Of a stretch of 27,266 nucleotides of DNA, positions 16,438 through 24,744 are shown piece after piece. The stretch comes from JBLHGU01 sp047615875. GTDB taxonomy: Bacteria > Pseudomonadota > Gammaproteobacteria > Arenicellales > CAJQKF01. The notes under the pieces were generated by a model that saw only the letters and a list, made by a program, of their open reading frames with translations, was not told where the DNA came from and made no database searches. The position numbers and the translations under genes were made by a program. Location of the stretch: NCBI GenBank assembly GCA_047615875.1, contig JBLHGU010000050.1, forward strand, positions 1 through 27,266, given 5' to 3'. Positions within the stretch are counted from its first letter, which is position 1. The number at the start of each line of letters is the position of its first letter.

Positions 16438-17457
16438 ATGAACAGACAGAAAAGAAATTTTCTCAAACTTGCTGGTTTTCTTAGTCTGACCACCGCACTG
16501 CCGCGGTGGAGTTGGGCCCAGACACCGGTACTAACGGGAAGCACGATGGGTACAAGCTATCGTATCCACATTCGCAATCGCCCGGAAGCCCTGTATCTGC
16601 GCAAATTGAAACGTCAGATTGAAAATTTATTCGAGACCACCGAATCACTAATGTCCCTTTATCGCCGCGACAGTGAACTGTCACGCATTAACCGTTCCGA
16701 GAACACCGACTGGCAGCCGGTATCTAACCATACACGGCGTGTGCTCAAGACGGCCTTGAGCGTTCGAATCAAAAGTGATGGCGCCTATAATCCCTTCACG
16801 GGTCTGATGGTGAAGCATTGGGGATTTGGTTCTGGCGGACTGTCAGACAAAGGAGTCAACTCCCCAGCACTGAAAAACCTGGTTAAAGCAACGAACGATG
16901 CAAAACTAGATCTAGGAATTGATGCCTTGAGAAAGAGCCAGTCAGGTACACAACTCGACCTGAATGGCATCGCCAAGGGATACACTGTTGATCGGATAAC
17001 GACGTTGCTTGAATCTCAGGGTGTCGATCATTTTCTGATTGAAATAGGTGGGGAAATATTCGTTCGCGGCGACGGGCCAGACGGTGACGGTTGGCGTATT
17101 GGTATTGTGGGCCCGAATAACAATATTGTTACGGTTCTTCAGTTATCAAACCAGGCAGTAGCTACGTCCGGCGATCACATTCATTACTACATGCTTAATA
17201 ACCGGCGTTACTCACATCTGATTGATCCTCGCACCGGCACACCGATCCGTCACGACCTCGCCCTGGTCAGTGTTTTGGCATCGAATGTTATGCAAGCGGA
17301 TGCCTGGTCGACAGCATTGATGATTATGGGGCCGGAAAAGGGTCAACAGTACGCAATGGAGAACTCAATGGCAGCGCTGTTTCTAACCCGGCATAAAGAC
17401 GGGTTAGACGTAATGACAACGCCTGCTTATCAGAATCACCTTGTTGAATACATATGA
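16438..17457 (+). CDS. apbE: FAD:protein FMN transferase ApbE
   Basis: ApbE moves the FMN part of FAD to a Thr in the motif DxxSGAT of targets such as NqrB and NqrC. It acts on the outer side of the membrane. The 339 residues begin with a twin-arginine-like signal (QKRNFLKLAG, Lys-Arg in place of Arg-Arg) and a cleavage site after SWA near residue 27. Family features are STMGTSYRI, MSLYRRDSELSRIN, AYNPFTG, LDLNGIAKGYTVD, EIGGEIFVRG, VATSGDH and YSHLIDPRTG. Its location between nqrF and nqrM is typical for NQR loci. The stop overlaps the start of nqrM (ATGA). Confidence 0.94.
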   Translation: MNRQKRNFLKLAGFLSLTTALPRWSWAQTPVLTGSTMGTSYRIHIRNRPEALYLRKLKRQIENLFETTESLMSLYRRDSELSRINRSENTDWQPVSNHTRRVLKTALSVRIKSDGAYNPFTGLMVKHWGFGSGGLSDKGVNSPALKNLVKATNDAKLDLGIDALRKSQSGTQLDLNGIAKGYTVDRITTLLESQGVDHFLIEIGGEIFVRGDGPDGDGWRIGIVGPNNNIVTVLQLSNQAVATSGDHIHYYMLNNRRYSHLIDPRTGTPIRHDLALVSVLASNVMQADAWSTALMIMGPEKGQQYAMENSMAALFLTRHKDGLDVMTTPAYQNHLVEYI

Positions 17458-17594
17458 TTACAATTTTCCTGTCCATGATCATTTTTGCTTTAGCCATAGT
17501 CGGACTGGCGCTGGGCGTGCTATTTGGCCGTTGCCCATTGAAAGGCAGTTGTGGTGGATCAGCTAACTGTCTTTGCAAGAGGAGACAACGATGA
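17454..17594 (+). CDS. nqrM: NQR maturation protein NqrM (small)
   Basis: A 46-residue protein. An N-terminal membrane helix (about 3-24) is followed by FGRCPLKGSCGG, the hallmark of NqrM, a small factor thought to supply iron for the NqrD/NqrE cluster. Cysteines are at 27, 33, 39 and 41. The usual longer C-terminal Cys cluster is replaced by ANCLCKRRQR, so the tail is short and basic. The ATG overlaps the apbE stop, and the TGA overlaps the start of the next gene. Its presence with apbE shows that the locus carries its own assembly factors. Confidence 0.88.
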   Translation: MITIFLSMIIFALAIVGLALGVLFGRCPLKGSCGGSANCLCKRRQR

Positions 17595-17989
17595 ATGACA
17601 TCCCAATCATTGACAATTATATGGCAAAGTTTTTAACCACATTTCGACCAACCGATGATATCCACATCGCGGTCAAAACATTGCTGGAAAAACACCTATC
17701 GGGTGCATCGGTAGTGGACACTCATGGAAGCCTCGTGGGCATCTTGTCAAAGAAAGACTGTCTAAAGATTGTTTACAGCGCCAGTTATCACCAGGACTGG
17801 GGCACAACCGTCGCCGACTACATGAGCAGCAAACCGGAAACTATCGAGTCGGGAACGGGTATCGTTGATGCCGCCGACCGGTTTATCAACTCCCGCTTTC
17901 GACGCTTCCCGGTAATGTCCAACGGCCGTCTGATTGGACAGATCAGTCGCACAGATATTTTACAGGCGCTGTATGAACAATGGTCTTAA
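17591..17989 (+). CDS. twin-CBS-domain protein
   Basis: A 132-residue cytoplasmic protein made of two CBS domains (about 8-70 and 75-130). CBS pairs usually bind adenine nucleotides or related ligands and act as sensors. The first domain has SGASVVDTHGSLVGILSKKD and the second has FRRFPVMSNGRLIGQISRTD, the typical beta-alpha-beta ends. No catalytic domain is attached. The ATG at 17591 is chosen because AGGAG lies six bases upstream and it overlaps the nqrM stop; a longer frame from 17573 is less likely. As the last gene of the NQR operon it may tune the complex to energy or NADH state, which is an inference from position. Confidence 0.88.
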   Translation: MNDIPIIDNYMAKFLTTFRPTDDIHIAVKTLLEKHLSGASVVDTHGSLVGILSKKDCLKIVYSASYHQDWGTTVADYMSSKPETIESGTGIVDAADRFINSRFRRFPVMSNGRLIGQISRTDILQALYEQWS

Positions 17990-18007
17990 CATGCTGTTGA
18001 AGCCTAC

Positions 18008-19588
18008 TCAATCGATAATATTATACTCATTTGGATTTCTAAGCCCTAATTTAGTAATAGCCCCATCCACTCGTTGTGGCGTCAACTCTCCAGATGTATC
18101 TACCGTCACCGAGAATGATTGTTCTTCGTCATCGAGGTTTTCAACACTTTCTAATTGAAGCCCCAAAACATTTAAATCCGCATCGGACGCATCATTGGCA
18201 AGCTCATTTCGGGCCAGGATTCGTTTCCGCAATACATCTTCCGAAGCCTCCAGCGAAAGAATTCTAAAAGACAGATTTAGACTTACAGCGAGGCGGTGAA
18301 ATTGCTCCCGATATGTTTTCTTTAAAAATGTTGCGTCTACAATAACTGAGTACCCGGCTGTTAGAATTGATCGAGTCAGCGCCTCAAGCCGGCTGTAAAC
18401 CAGTTTTGTGGTTTCACCGGAATAGATTTCCGGATTATGCGCAAGAGCATTTTCATGCATCAGTTTAATTTCAAACATTTGCTTTCGTATTACATCCGAA
18501 CGTAACTGTATTACATCAACGCGTTTAATTATTTTCTTACTTACAAAAGTCTTTCCGCATCCTGAAAGTCCGTGAGTAATAACCAGAACAGGTTCATCCC
18601 TGCTAGCGATAGTCCTTTCAGCAAACGCCAGATAATCCAGACATTGACGAAATCCACCATCCTGAATACTGGTATTTTGCATACTAATGGCCGCAACCTT
18701 GGCTCTCACCATCGCTCGGTAGAGCAGATAGAATCGGAGAACCTGCATAATCTCGTAATCGCCGCTTGATTCAAGATAAGCGTTTAGAAATACCCGGGCC
18801 AGATCTTTGCGCTCGTGCTCAACTAAATCCATGATGAGAAAAGCAATCTCACTTGCAACATCAATCCAACGCAGGTTTTCACTGAATTCAAGACAATCAA
18901 AGGCAATGATTCTGCTATTAATCACCACAAGATTACGCAGATGCAAATCTCCGTGACACTCCCTCACCCTGCCCTGTTGTTTACGCAATAGAAAAAATGA
19001 TTGATTAGAGGCCAGTGCCTGCTGAGTCCAGGTTTCCAGAAATTGAAGCCGTGGAATCTGGTCGTCACTATTCAAACGCTTCCTTATTTGCGAAAAATTC
19101 TCCATCACCTCGGATTCTATCTCCACCAGACTTCCAAACGTGCTGCCGCCTAATGCAACTCCCGCATCCTTATGAAATGCCGACAACCTCGATGCGAATG
19201 ATCGCATCATCTTGCAATCAATTTTCTCGTTAGTAATCGAATGACTCAGTTCACAATTTCGGTCAAAGCACTTCATGACCACGGCATAATCAAGCACCGG
19301 GCCCGACCCACCGATGGAGGGGCGTTTCAAACTGCCCGTTATAGGCTTTACGCCAATATAGAGTTGCGGGGCAAACCTTTTGTTCAGGCGAAGTTCCTCC
19401 TCGCAGAAATACTTTCGTTTAGCGAGAGTACTGAAGTCCAGAAACCCCAAATTGACGGGCTTCTTGATTTTGTAAACCACAGAATCAGTAATCAGGACCC
19501 ATGATATGTGGGTTTCCACAATTTCCACTGGAGATACTGAATTCAATGACCCTGATTCAATCAGGTTTTTTATGAGCATTTCTGACAT
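18008..19588 (-). CDS. aminoglycoside phosphotransferase-like/P-loop kinase fusion
   Basis: A 526-residue cytoplasmic two-domain protein. Residues 1-320 form an APH-like kinase fold (COG2187-type) with CHGDLHLRN (211-219), the catalytic loop, and FDCLEF (230-235), which takes the place of the metal-binding DFD. Residues 333-510 are a P-loop kinase with Walker A GLSGCGKTF (340-348) and a later RSDVIRK like that of small-molecule kinases. Such fusions are common in proteobacteria. Their substrate is not established, and resistance to aminoglycosides should not be assumed. The gene is convergent with the NQR operon, with only 18 bases between the stops and no visible terminator. Confidence 0.88.
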   Translation of the reverse strand: MSEMLIKNLIESGSLNSVSPVEIVETHISWVLITDSVVYKIKKPVNLGFLDFSTLAKRKYFCEEELRLNKRFAPQLYIGVKPITGSLKRPSIGGSGPVLDYAVVMKCFDRNCELSHSITNEKIDCKMMRSFASRLSAFHKDAGVALGGSTFGSLVEIESEVMENFSQIRKRLNSDDQIPRLQFLETWTQQALASNQSFFLLRKQQGRVRECHGDLHLRNLVVINSRIIAFDCLEFSENLRWIDVASEIAFLIMDLVEHERKDLARVFLNAYLESSGDYEIMQVLRFYLLYRAMVRAKVAAISMQNTSIQDGGFRQCLDYLAFAERTIASRDEPVLVITHGLSGCGKTFVSKKIIKRVDVIQLRSDVIRKQMFEIKLMHENALAHNPEIYSGETTKLVYSRLEALTRSILTAGYSVIVDATFLKKTYREQFHRLAVSLNLSFRILSLEASEDVLRKRILARNELANDASDADLNVLGLQLESVENLDDEEQSFSVTVDTSGELTPQRVDGAITKLGLRNPNEYNIID

Positions 19589-20226
19589 TTAGGTTTATTC
19601 TAACAAAGTGGTACAGTAAACTTATTGACTGAGATCAAGCACGTTTTGAAACTTTGGAAATAAATAGTCTAATCAAGTCCGAAATCACATTCAGATATGC
19701 CTACTATTCGTTTATCATCTGTCTTTTTTAATAAACAAAATACAGCATAGGAATCAGCATTAACCCAGCGGCGCGCAATTAAGGAGCAAGGCGTTAGGTC
19801 ACAAAGTCTGGCCGGGTAAAACGGTCGAAATCAGTAGGAGCGAGACAATACCCTTGCTTTGAGCAATTACCGGAGCGCTTTTTGGTGTTTCAACGATATG
19901 CCCATGTTTTTTCGGCACCAGATGGAGCGCAGATCATAATCTTTAGTCATTGCATTGATTGCCAGGCCTATGTTTATGGCAACAGCCTGGGCTGTAATTT
20001 CATCTGGAAATGACTGCAGAAATTATCCAGCGACTGATCACTTAGTTTGCCAGTTATCTGCAAGACGAATCATCTTGCGTGCAAAATACCCAACATATTC
20101 TCGACAATGTCACGATCAAGGCCAAACAGGTTAACGCCATGGCCGATGCCATATTGACGCCCTGGTTTCACTCTATTTACCAATAGCTGGCGGGGTACAC
20201 TAGTGGGCCATAAGGTAAATCAGACT
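19589..20226. other. gene-poor stretch with decayed coding traces
   Basis: No intact gene is present in these 638 bases. The first 250 bases next to the kinase start are AT-rich and likely hold its promoter. The rest contains short minus-strand reading frames that appear to be pieces of one decayed gene, described separately. Confidence 0.45.
19805..20219 (-). pseudogene. possible decayed gene of unknown family
   Basis: Minus-strand text reads like protein but moves between frames. One frame gives KPGRQYGIGHGVNLFGLDRD then IVENMLGILHAR. A shifted frame gives MIRLADNWQTK, another KLSDQSLDNF, and another FPDEITAQAVAINIGLAIN then AMTKDYDLRSIW. A last frame reads APVIAQSKGIVSLLLIS. Joining them needs at least three frameshifts. 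I do not recognise the family, and it could be chance. The consistent strand and adjacency make a decayed gene plausible. Confidence 0.35.
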
Positions 20227-21453
20227 TCAGTTTTTGGGTCCTTCAGTGTCGTCGAGATGCTGACCGAAATTCTTATAAAAAAGTCTTAACCAAAAGGGTG
20301 TAAAAAGCGTGGTATAGGCAATTACCATCACCAGAGTGGCATAGATCTCGTTACTAAGTAGTTGCGTCGATCGACCCAGTTCGGCGAATACCAGGCCAAC
20401 TTCACCGCGCGGCACCATGGCCATACCGGTGACGATACGGCAGGCCAGTTTTTCCCGGATTAACATCGCGCCACTCATCTTTGTAACGATTGCGATTACG
20501 GTGAGCGAAACGGAAAAAAACCAGAAAAAATGCGAACTCCAGTCGATCACATTCAAATCTAACGACAATCCGACCATGACAAAAAACATCGGCGTGAACA
20601 AATGAATAATAGGTTTCATCTGTTCGTGGATATGCGTCGAGAACTCAGGATCAGCTCGCAGTGACACGCCGAACGGAATAAAGAAGCGCTGCGACAACGC
20701 CAAGCCTGTGGCAAAACCACCCAGCAACTCCGGTATGCCAATATAGTGCGACAACCAGGCCAGAAATAACACCAGCGAAACGATGCAGGTTGGCACCATG
20801 CCAGGAATTTTGCTAATCGATTCAAAACGCCGAATCAAGAAACTGGTCGACTTGGCAATGGTAGGTGCGACCAGAAAAAACACTGTCATAAATAACAGAA
20901 TACGACCGGCACTGGCCAAGTCAATGCGACCGTGTTGCGAGAAGTCAAATAACACCGCGAGCAACAAAACCCCTAATATGTCGTCAAGAACTGCTGCGCC
21001 TAAAACAATTCGGCCCTCTTTACTGTCTTTCCTGCCAAGATCAGACAGTGACCTCATAGTGATGCCAATACTAGTTGCCGTCATTGTGCCAGCAATTAGC
21101 ATCGACACCAGTTGTGATTGCGAAAACAGGTAGTAACTGAGGCCATAGCAGGCTACAAATGGCAATATAAATCCACCTAGTGCAACGACTATCGATTTAC
21201 TACCCGCCGCAAGTAAATCTCCGACATTAGTTTCTAGGCCAATCTGAAACAACAGCATAATAATGCCAATTTCCGCTAGAACTTGAATCATACCGTCGAC
21301 CTGAATTAAATCAAAAGCACTCGGTCCAAGCAAAATACCTGCGACGATCTCGCCAATAACCGCAGGTGCTCCAATATAGGCAACCAACTCACCAAATAAA
21401 CGTGCTGCAATCAGAATTATTGCAATATTTAAGATGACTGACGAGGTATCCAT
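20227..21453 (-). CDS. cation:proton antiporter (CPA2/Kef-type)
   Basis: An inner-membrane antiporter of 408 residues with about 12-13 helices, the monovalent cation:proton antiporter-2 group. Features are GEIVAGILLGPSAF (34-47), FQIGLETN (69-76) and LDDILG (156-161), with a double Asp (D157, D158) at the site which in NapA-type relatives binds Na+ or H+. MVPRGEVGLVFAELG near 345 is also typical. No cytosolic TrkA-N domain is attached, so it is shorter than KefB or KefC. Na+ or K+ exchange are both possible; the Asp pair leans to electrogenic Na+/H+ exchange. It lies in the opposite direction from, and about 240 bases before, the export cassette. Confidence 0.9.
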   Translation of the reverse strand: MDTSSVILNIAIILIAARLFGELVAYIGAPAVIGEIVAGILLGPSAFDLIQVDGMIQVLAEIGIIMLLFQIGLETNVGDLLAAGSKSIVVALGGFILPFVACYGLSYYLFSQSQLVSMLIAGTMTATSIGITMRSLSDLGRKDSKEGRIVLGAAVLDDILGVLLLAVLFDFSQHGRIDLASAGRILLFMTVFFLVAPTIAKSTSFLIRRFESISKIPGMVPTCIVSLVLFLAWLSHYIGIPELLGGFATGLALSQRFFIPFGVSLRADPEFSTHIHEQMKPIIHLFTPMFFVMVGLSLDLNVIDWSSHFFWFFSVSLTVIAIVTKMSGAMLIREKLACRIVTGMAMVPRGEVGLVFAELGRSTQLLSNEIYATLVMVIAYTTLFTPFWLRLFYKNFGQHLDDTEGPKN

Positions 21454-21625
21454 CGTCTAGGTAAGCACCCTCTATTAGAACAGAACTAATTTATAGGATA
21501 ACGCCAAAGTAGACACAACAGTATGAATTATTGCGCGTAGCTTAAACTGCTACACATTGATGGGAAAATCCTGCTTGCTTATGTTAATTCAAGGTGCATA
21601 GTGGACGACTACAATTTGTAGCTTA

Positions 21626-21649
21626 GGAGGGTCAGCAATCAATCCCTCC
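21626..21649 (+). repeat. inverted repeat between antiporter and export cassette
   Basis: GGAGGG (21626-21631) and CCCTCC (21644-21649) form a six-base perfect stem with a 12-base loop, and TTA/TAA flanks extend it imperfectly. It may be an operator or an RNA hairpin in the divergent promoter region. Confidence 0.35.
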
Positions 21650-21666
21650 CTTAAGTGCCAGGGATC

Positions 21667-21678
21667 TGATCCAGATCA
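21667..21678 (+). promoter_or_regulatory. FNR/CRP-like site upstream of the adaptor gene
   Basis: TGAT-CCAG-ATCA is a perfect inner palindrome of the FNR/ANR type, but the outer T and A are both C, so the match is weaker than at 7689. It lies 60 bases before the adaptor ATG and could be a CRP-family operator. Confidence 0.35.
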
Positions 21679-21738
21679 CAAAACAGGGTTTCAAATAGGC
21701 ATATCGTATTAACCTATGATTTGTTCTCGGAGGTTTAC

Positions 21739-22863
21739 ATGAAATGGTTTCTCTCAGCCAGCGCCATTGTCATATCACTATCGGTCTATTTTTATTTTGG
21801 TGGCGACAAGCCGCTGGTGGTTGAATTCTTCCAGCTGGCTTCTGGTGAAATTGAGCAAACCGTAGCCAATACCCGAGCAGGCACTATTAAAGCTTGTCGT
21901 CGCTCACGATTGTCCATGCCAATCGGCGGGAGAGTTTCCGAACTCAATGTACAGGAAGGTGATCGAGTTAAAGAGGGCGAACTCTTACTTGAGTTATGGA
22001 ATAAAGACAGGATAGCTTTGCTGGACAAGGCAAAGGCAAGTCATGAAACAGCACAGATTAAGCAACGACAGTTTTGCCTAACGGCAGAACATGACAGACG
22101 GGATCTAGACCGGGTTAAACAGTTATTCGCGAAACGTCTGACATCTGAAGAATATCTTGACGGCACTGCTAATAAGGCAGAATCCAGTGCCATTACCTGT
22201 GAGGCCGCGACCGCCGAGTCGCGTGTTGCCCAGGCAAATATCCGAGTTCATCAGTCTATGCTAGAACAAACTTATCTGCGTGCGCCATTTGATGGAGTGG
22301 TAGCCGAAATAAACGGCGAGATCGGTGAGTATGTAACGCCATCACCACCCGGGGTTCTAACACCCCCGGCGGTTGATCTTATTGATAACACTTGTCTTTA
22401 TGTTACCGCCCCAATCGACGAAGTCGACGCCGCACTGATCGACATTGAACTTGAGGCGCGTATCACACTGGATGCGTTCCGTAGCCGTCAGTTTTCTGGA
22501 AAAGTTAGACGCATCGCCTCCTATGTAGTGGATCTTGAAAAACAGGCTCGTACTGTTGACGTGGAAGTGGATTTTCTTGAACCCCCGGAGGACCATTTGT
22601 TGGTGGGCTACAGTGCAGATATCGAAGTGGTAATTCAATCCAGATCAGATGCATTGAGAGTTCCAACGCAAGCCGTGGTGGATGGCAATAGCCTGTGGGT
22701 GGCAGAAAATGGACTGGCGATTAAACGTGAATTCGAACGCGGTTTATCCAACTGGAACTGGACTGAGGTGGCTTCCGGCCTGAAAGAGGGAGATTCAGTC
22801 ATCGTATCCATAGATGTAGAAGGTTTGCGAGAGGGCATAATGGTTACCGCGGGGGAGCGCTGA
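21739..22863 (+). CDS. HlyD/MacA-type periplasmic adaptor
   Basis: A 374-residue membrane-fusion protein that would bridge the inner-membrane transporter to an outer-membrane channel. It has an N-terminal anchor helix (about 3-21), a split lipoyl domain (SMPIGGRV...EGDRVKEGELLLELWN and TYLRAPFDGVVAEI), a coiled-coil hairpin between them, and a beta-barrel part with DEVDAALID and VRRIASYVVDLEKQARTVDV. Two cysteines in the hairpin (FCLTAE and ITCEAA) are well placed for a disulfide. The strings GEYVTPSPPG and PAVDLIDNTCLYV are typical of an adaptor subfamily that I recall from gammaproteobacteria. The ATG at 21739 has CGGAGG five bases upstream, which rules out the upstream TTG. No outer-membrane channel gene is in the window. 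Confidence 0.9.
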   Translation: MKWFLSASAIVISLSVYFYFGGDKPLVVEFFQLASGEIEQTVANTRAGTIKACRRSRLSMPIGGRVSELNVQEGDRVKEGELLLELWNKDRIALLDKAKASHETAQIKQRQFCLTAEHDRRDLDRVKQLFAKRLTSEEYLDGTANKAESSAITCEAATAESRVAQANIRVHQSMLEQTYLRAPFDGVVAEINGEIGEYVTPSPPGVLTPPAVDLIDNTCLYVTAPIDEVDAALIDIELEARITLDAFRSRQFSGKVRRIASYVVDLEKQARTVDVEVDFLEPPEDHLLVGYSADIEVVIQSRSDALRVPTQAVVDGNSLWVAENGLAIKREFERGLSNWNWTEVASGLKEGDSVIVSIDVEGLREGIMVTAGER

Positions 22864-22864
22864 T

Positions 22865-23542
22865 TTGCAAATTGAGTTACGGGGTGTCCGGCGCACTTTC
22901 TGGCTTGGATCCCAGCCTCTGCACGCACTTGATGGTATCGATCTGGATATAGACTCGGCTGAATATTTATCGGTGATGGGGCCATCTGGTTCCGGCAAAT
23001 CAACACTGTTAAATGCATTGGGCTTGCTGGATAGACCCACTGAAGGATCATACTTTTTGCAGGGGCAAGATACAGTACCCATGCTGGAAGAGCGTCGCGC
23101 AGAACTGCGGTCGTCAACTATTGGTTTTGTGTTTCAGTCCTATCATCTGATTGGTAGACTGAATGCTCGTGAGAATGTGGAATTGCCTTTGGTGTTAAGT
23201 GGTATTGGTGGCAAGGAAAGAAAACGGCGTAGTGATGATGTCATGAGGATATTAGGAATTCTGGATCATGCTCATCACTTACCCAACCAGCTTTCCGGTG
23301 GTCAACGACAGCGGGTGGCAATAGCCCGGGCTATTGTGATGCAGCCGTCCATTCTATTAGCGGATGAACCTACTGGCAATCTGGATAGTCGGTCTGGTCA
23401 GGACGTGGTATCGCTTCTTGAACAACTTAATCAAAGTGGTATCACATTACTGGTGGTAACTCATGATGCCGATCTTGGTGCTCGCGCCCGACGTCGTTTA
23501 CGTATGGTAGACGGCCGCATTGTTCAGGATCAGACCAGCTGA
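22865..23542 (+). CDS. ABC exporter ATPase (MacB/LolD-like)
   Basis: A 225-residue ATP-binding subunit that powers the two permeases downstream. Walker A is GPSGSGKST (39-47), the Q-loop FQSYHL is near 90, the signature LSGGQ is at 143-147 and Walker B is ILLADEP (163-169), followed by the switch His in VTHDAD. It lacks a fused membrane domain, unlike MacB itself. The start is a TTG at 22865, backed by GGAG seven bases upstream. It ends at the start of the first permease, with a one-base overlap. Export of a lipid, peptide or drug is possible. Confidence 0.92.
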   Translation: MQIELRGVRRTFWLGSQPLHALDGIDLDIDSAEYLSVMGPSGSGKSTLLNALGLLDRPTEGSYFLQGQDTVPMLEERRAELRSSTIGFVFQSYHLIGRLNARENVELPLVLSGIGGKERKRRSDDVMRILGILDHAHHLPNQLSGGQRQRVAIARAIVMQPSILLADEPTGNLDSRSGQDVVSLLEQLNQSGITLLVVTHDADLGARARRRLRMVDGRIVQDQTS

Positions 23543-24744
23543 TGAGAACATTCGACCTCCTGCATTTTTCTGTTCAGGCGCTGGTCAGAACTCGATTCCG
23601 TTCAATGATGTTATTGCTCGCCATGAGCGTAGGTGTCGCTTCTGTAGTTATTCTTACCGGGCTTGGGGAGGGCGCCAGACAATTTGTGTTAGGTGAATTC
23701 GCTGCTTTGGGCAAGGATGTATTGATACTACTGCCTGGGCACAAGGAAACTACTGGCGGGTTGCCGCCGATAACCGGCGGAGCACTGCGAGATATTACTC
23801 TGGAGGATGTTGCTGCAATAAGGCAATTGCCTGGTGTGACGGATGTGGCACCCATTGTCATCGGTAGTGTACGGGCATCTCATGGCGGGGCAAGTCGGGA
23901 AGCCATAGTGATGGGTACCACGGCAGGTTACTTCAGGATCAGGAATCTTCAGGTCAGACAGGGGGTATCTTTCCCCGATCAAAATAGCGAGCGTGGAGGC
24001 ATTGCTATTCTTGGGCAGGAATTACGTGGTGAGCTATTTCGCGGAAAGTCTTTTCTGGGGCAATGGCTACGCATCGGTGATAACCGCTTTCGCATTATCG
24101 GCGTGCTTCAACAGGGTGGCGGCGCCTTCGGAATGGATATATCAAACCTGGTTTTTATTCCAGTGCAAGGTGCATTATCGCTCTTTAACAGTTCGGGATT
24201 ATTTCGGGTCATGGTGCAGATGTCTGTCGACGCAGATGTGATTGACCTGACCAACAGAATAGAAATTCTGATGCAGGCACGCCATCAGGGCGATCTTGAT
24301 ATTACAGTGATCAGCCCGGACGCTTTACTGGCCAGTTTTGATGACATCTTGGTGATTATGACCATGGCGGTCAGTGCCATCGGTGGTATCAGTCTATTAG
24401 TGGCAGGTATTCTAATCATGAATGTCATGCTGATTAGCATTACTCAGCGTACCCGGGAAATTGGACTATTGAAAGCGCTGGGTGCGTCTGCCCACAGGAT
24501 ACGACTGATATTTGTAACAGAGGCTTTGTTGCTAGCTCTGTGTGGCGCGCTGCTGGGCGTTGGCCTGGGACTTGGTGCCATCATAACTGCCCGCGAGTTG
24601 TATCCGGAAATTGCCTTCAGAGCTCCGTTATGGTCCGTGATGTCTGCTGTATTGACAGCAGTCATTGTCAGCATTCTGTTTTCCTGGCTACCGGCTCGAA
24701 GGGCAGCACACATGGAACCTCTGGCTGCATTAGTATCGCGATGA
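23542..24744 (+). CDS. ABC exporter permease 1 (MacB/FtsX-type)
   Basis: A 400-residue permease with the MacB/FtsX layout: one N-terminal helix (about 22-44), a large periplasmic MacB-PCD domain (about 45-270), and three C-terminal helices (about 272-300, 325-355, 365-385). The text RTREIGLLKALGAS is the usual coupling segment that contacts the ATPase. The ATG overlaps the stop of the ATPase gene, and its own stop overlaps the start of the second permease. It is a clear paralogue of that protein, which suggests a heterodimeric transporter. Confidence 0.92.
   Translation: MRTFDLLHFSVQALVRTRFRSMMLLLAMSVGVASVVILTGLGEGARQFVLGEFAALGKDVLILLPGHKETTGGLPPITGGALRDITLEDVAAIRQLPGVTDVAPIVIGSVRASHGGASREAIVMGTTAGYFRIRNLQVRQGVSFPDQNSERGGIAILGQELRGELFRGKSFLGQWLRIGDNRFRIIGVLQQGGGAFGMDISNLVFIPVQGALSLFNSSGLFRVMVQMSVDADVIDLTNRIEILMQARHQGDLDITVISPDALLASFDDILVIMTMAVSAIGGISLLVAGILIMNVMLISITQRTREIGLLKALGASAHRIRLIFVTEALLLALCGALLGVGLGLGAIITARELYPEIAFRAPLWSVMSAVLTAVIVSILFSWLPARRAAHMEPLAALVSR

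Noticed and set aside
18008..19588. Calling the kinase fusion an antibiotic-resistance gene
   Set aside because: The APH-like domain belongs to a broad family fused to a P-loop kinase, with no evidence of aminoglycoside specificity and no mobile context.
21721..21738. TTG start for the adaptor protein
   Set aside because: A strong CGGAGG lies between this TTG and the ATG at 21739, at the right distance for the ATG only.
24540..24740. N-terminal extension of the second permease
   Set aside because: The extra 67 residues are an out-of-frame reading of the first permease; the ATG at 24741 with stop-start overlap and a typical permease N-terminus is the better start.
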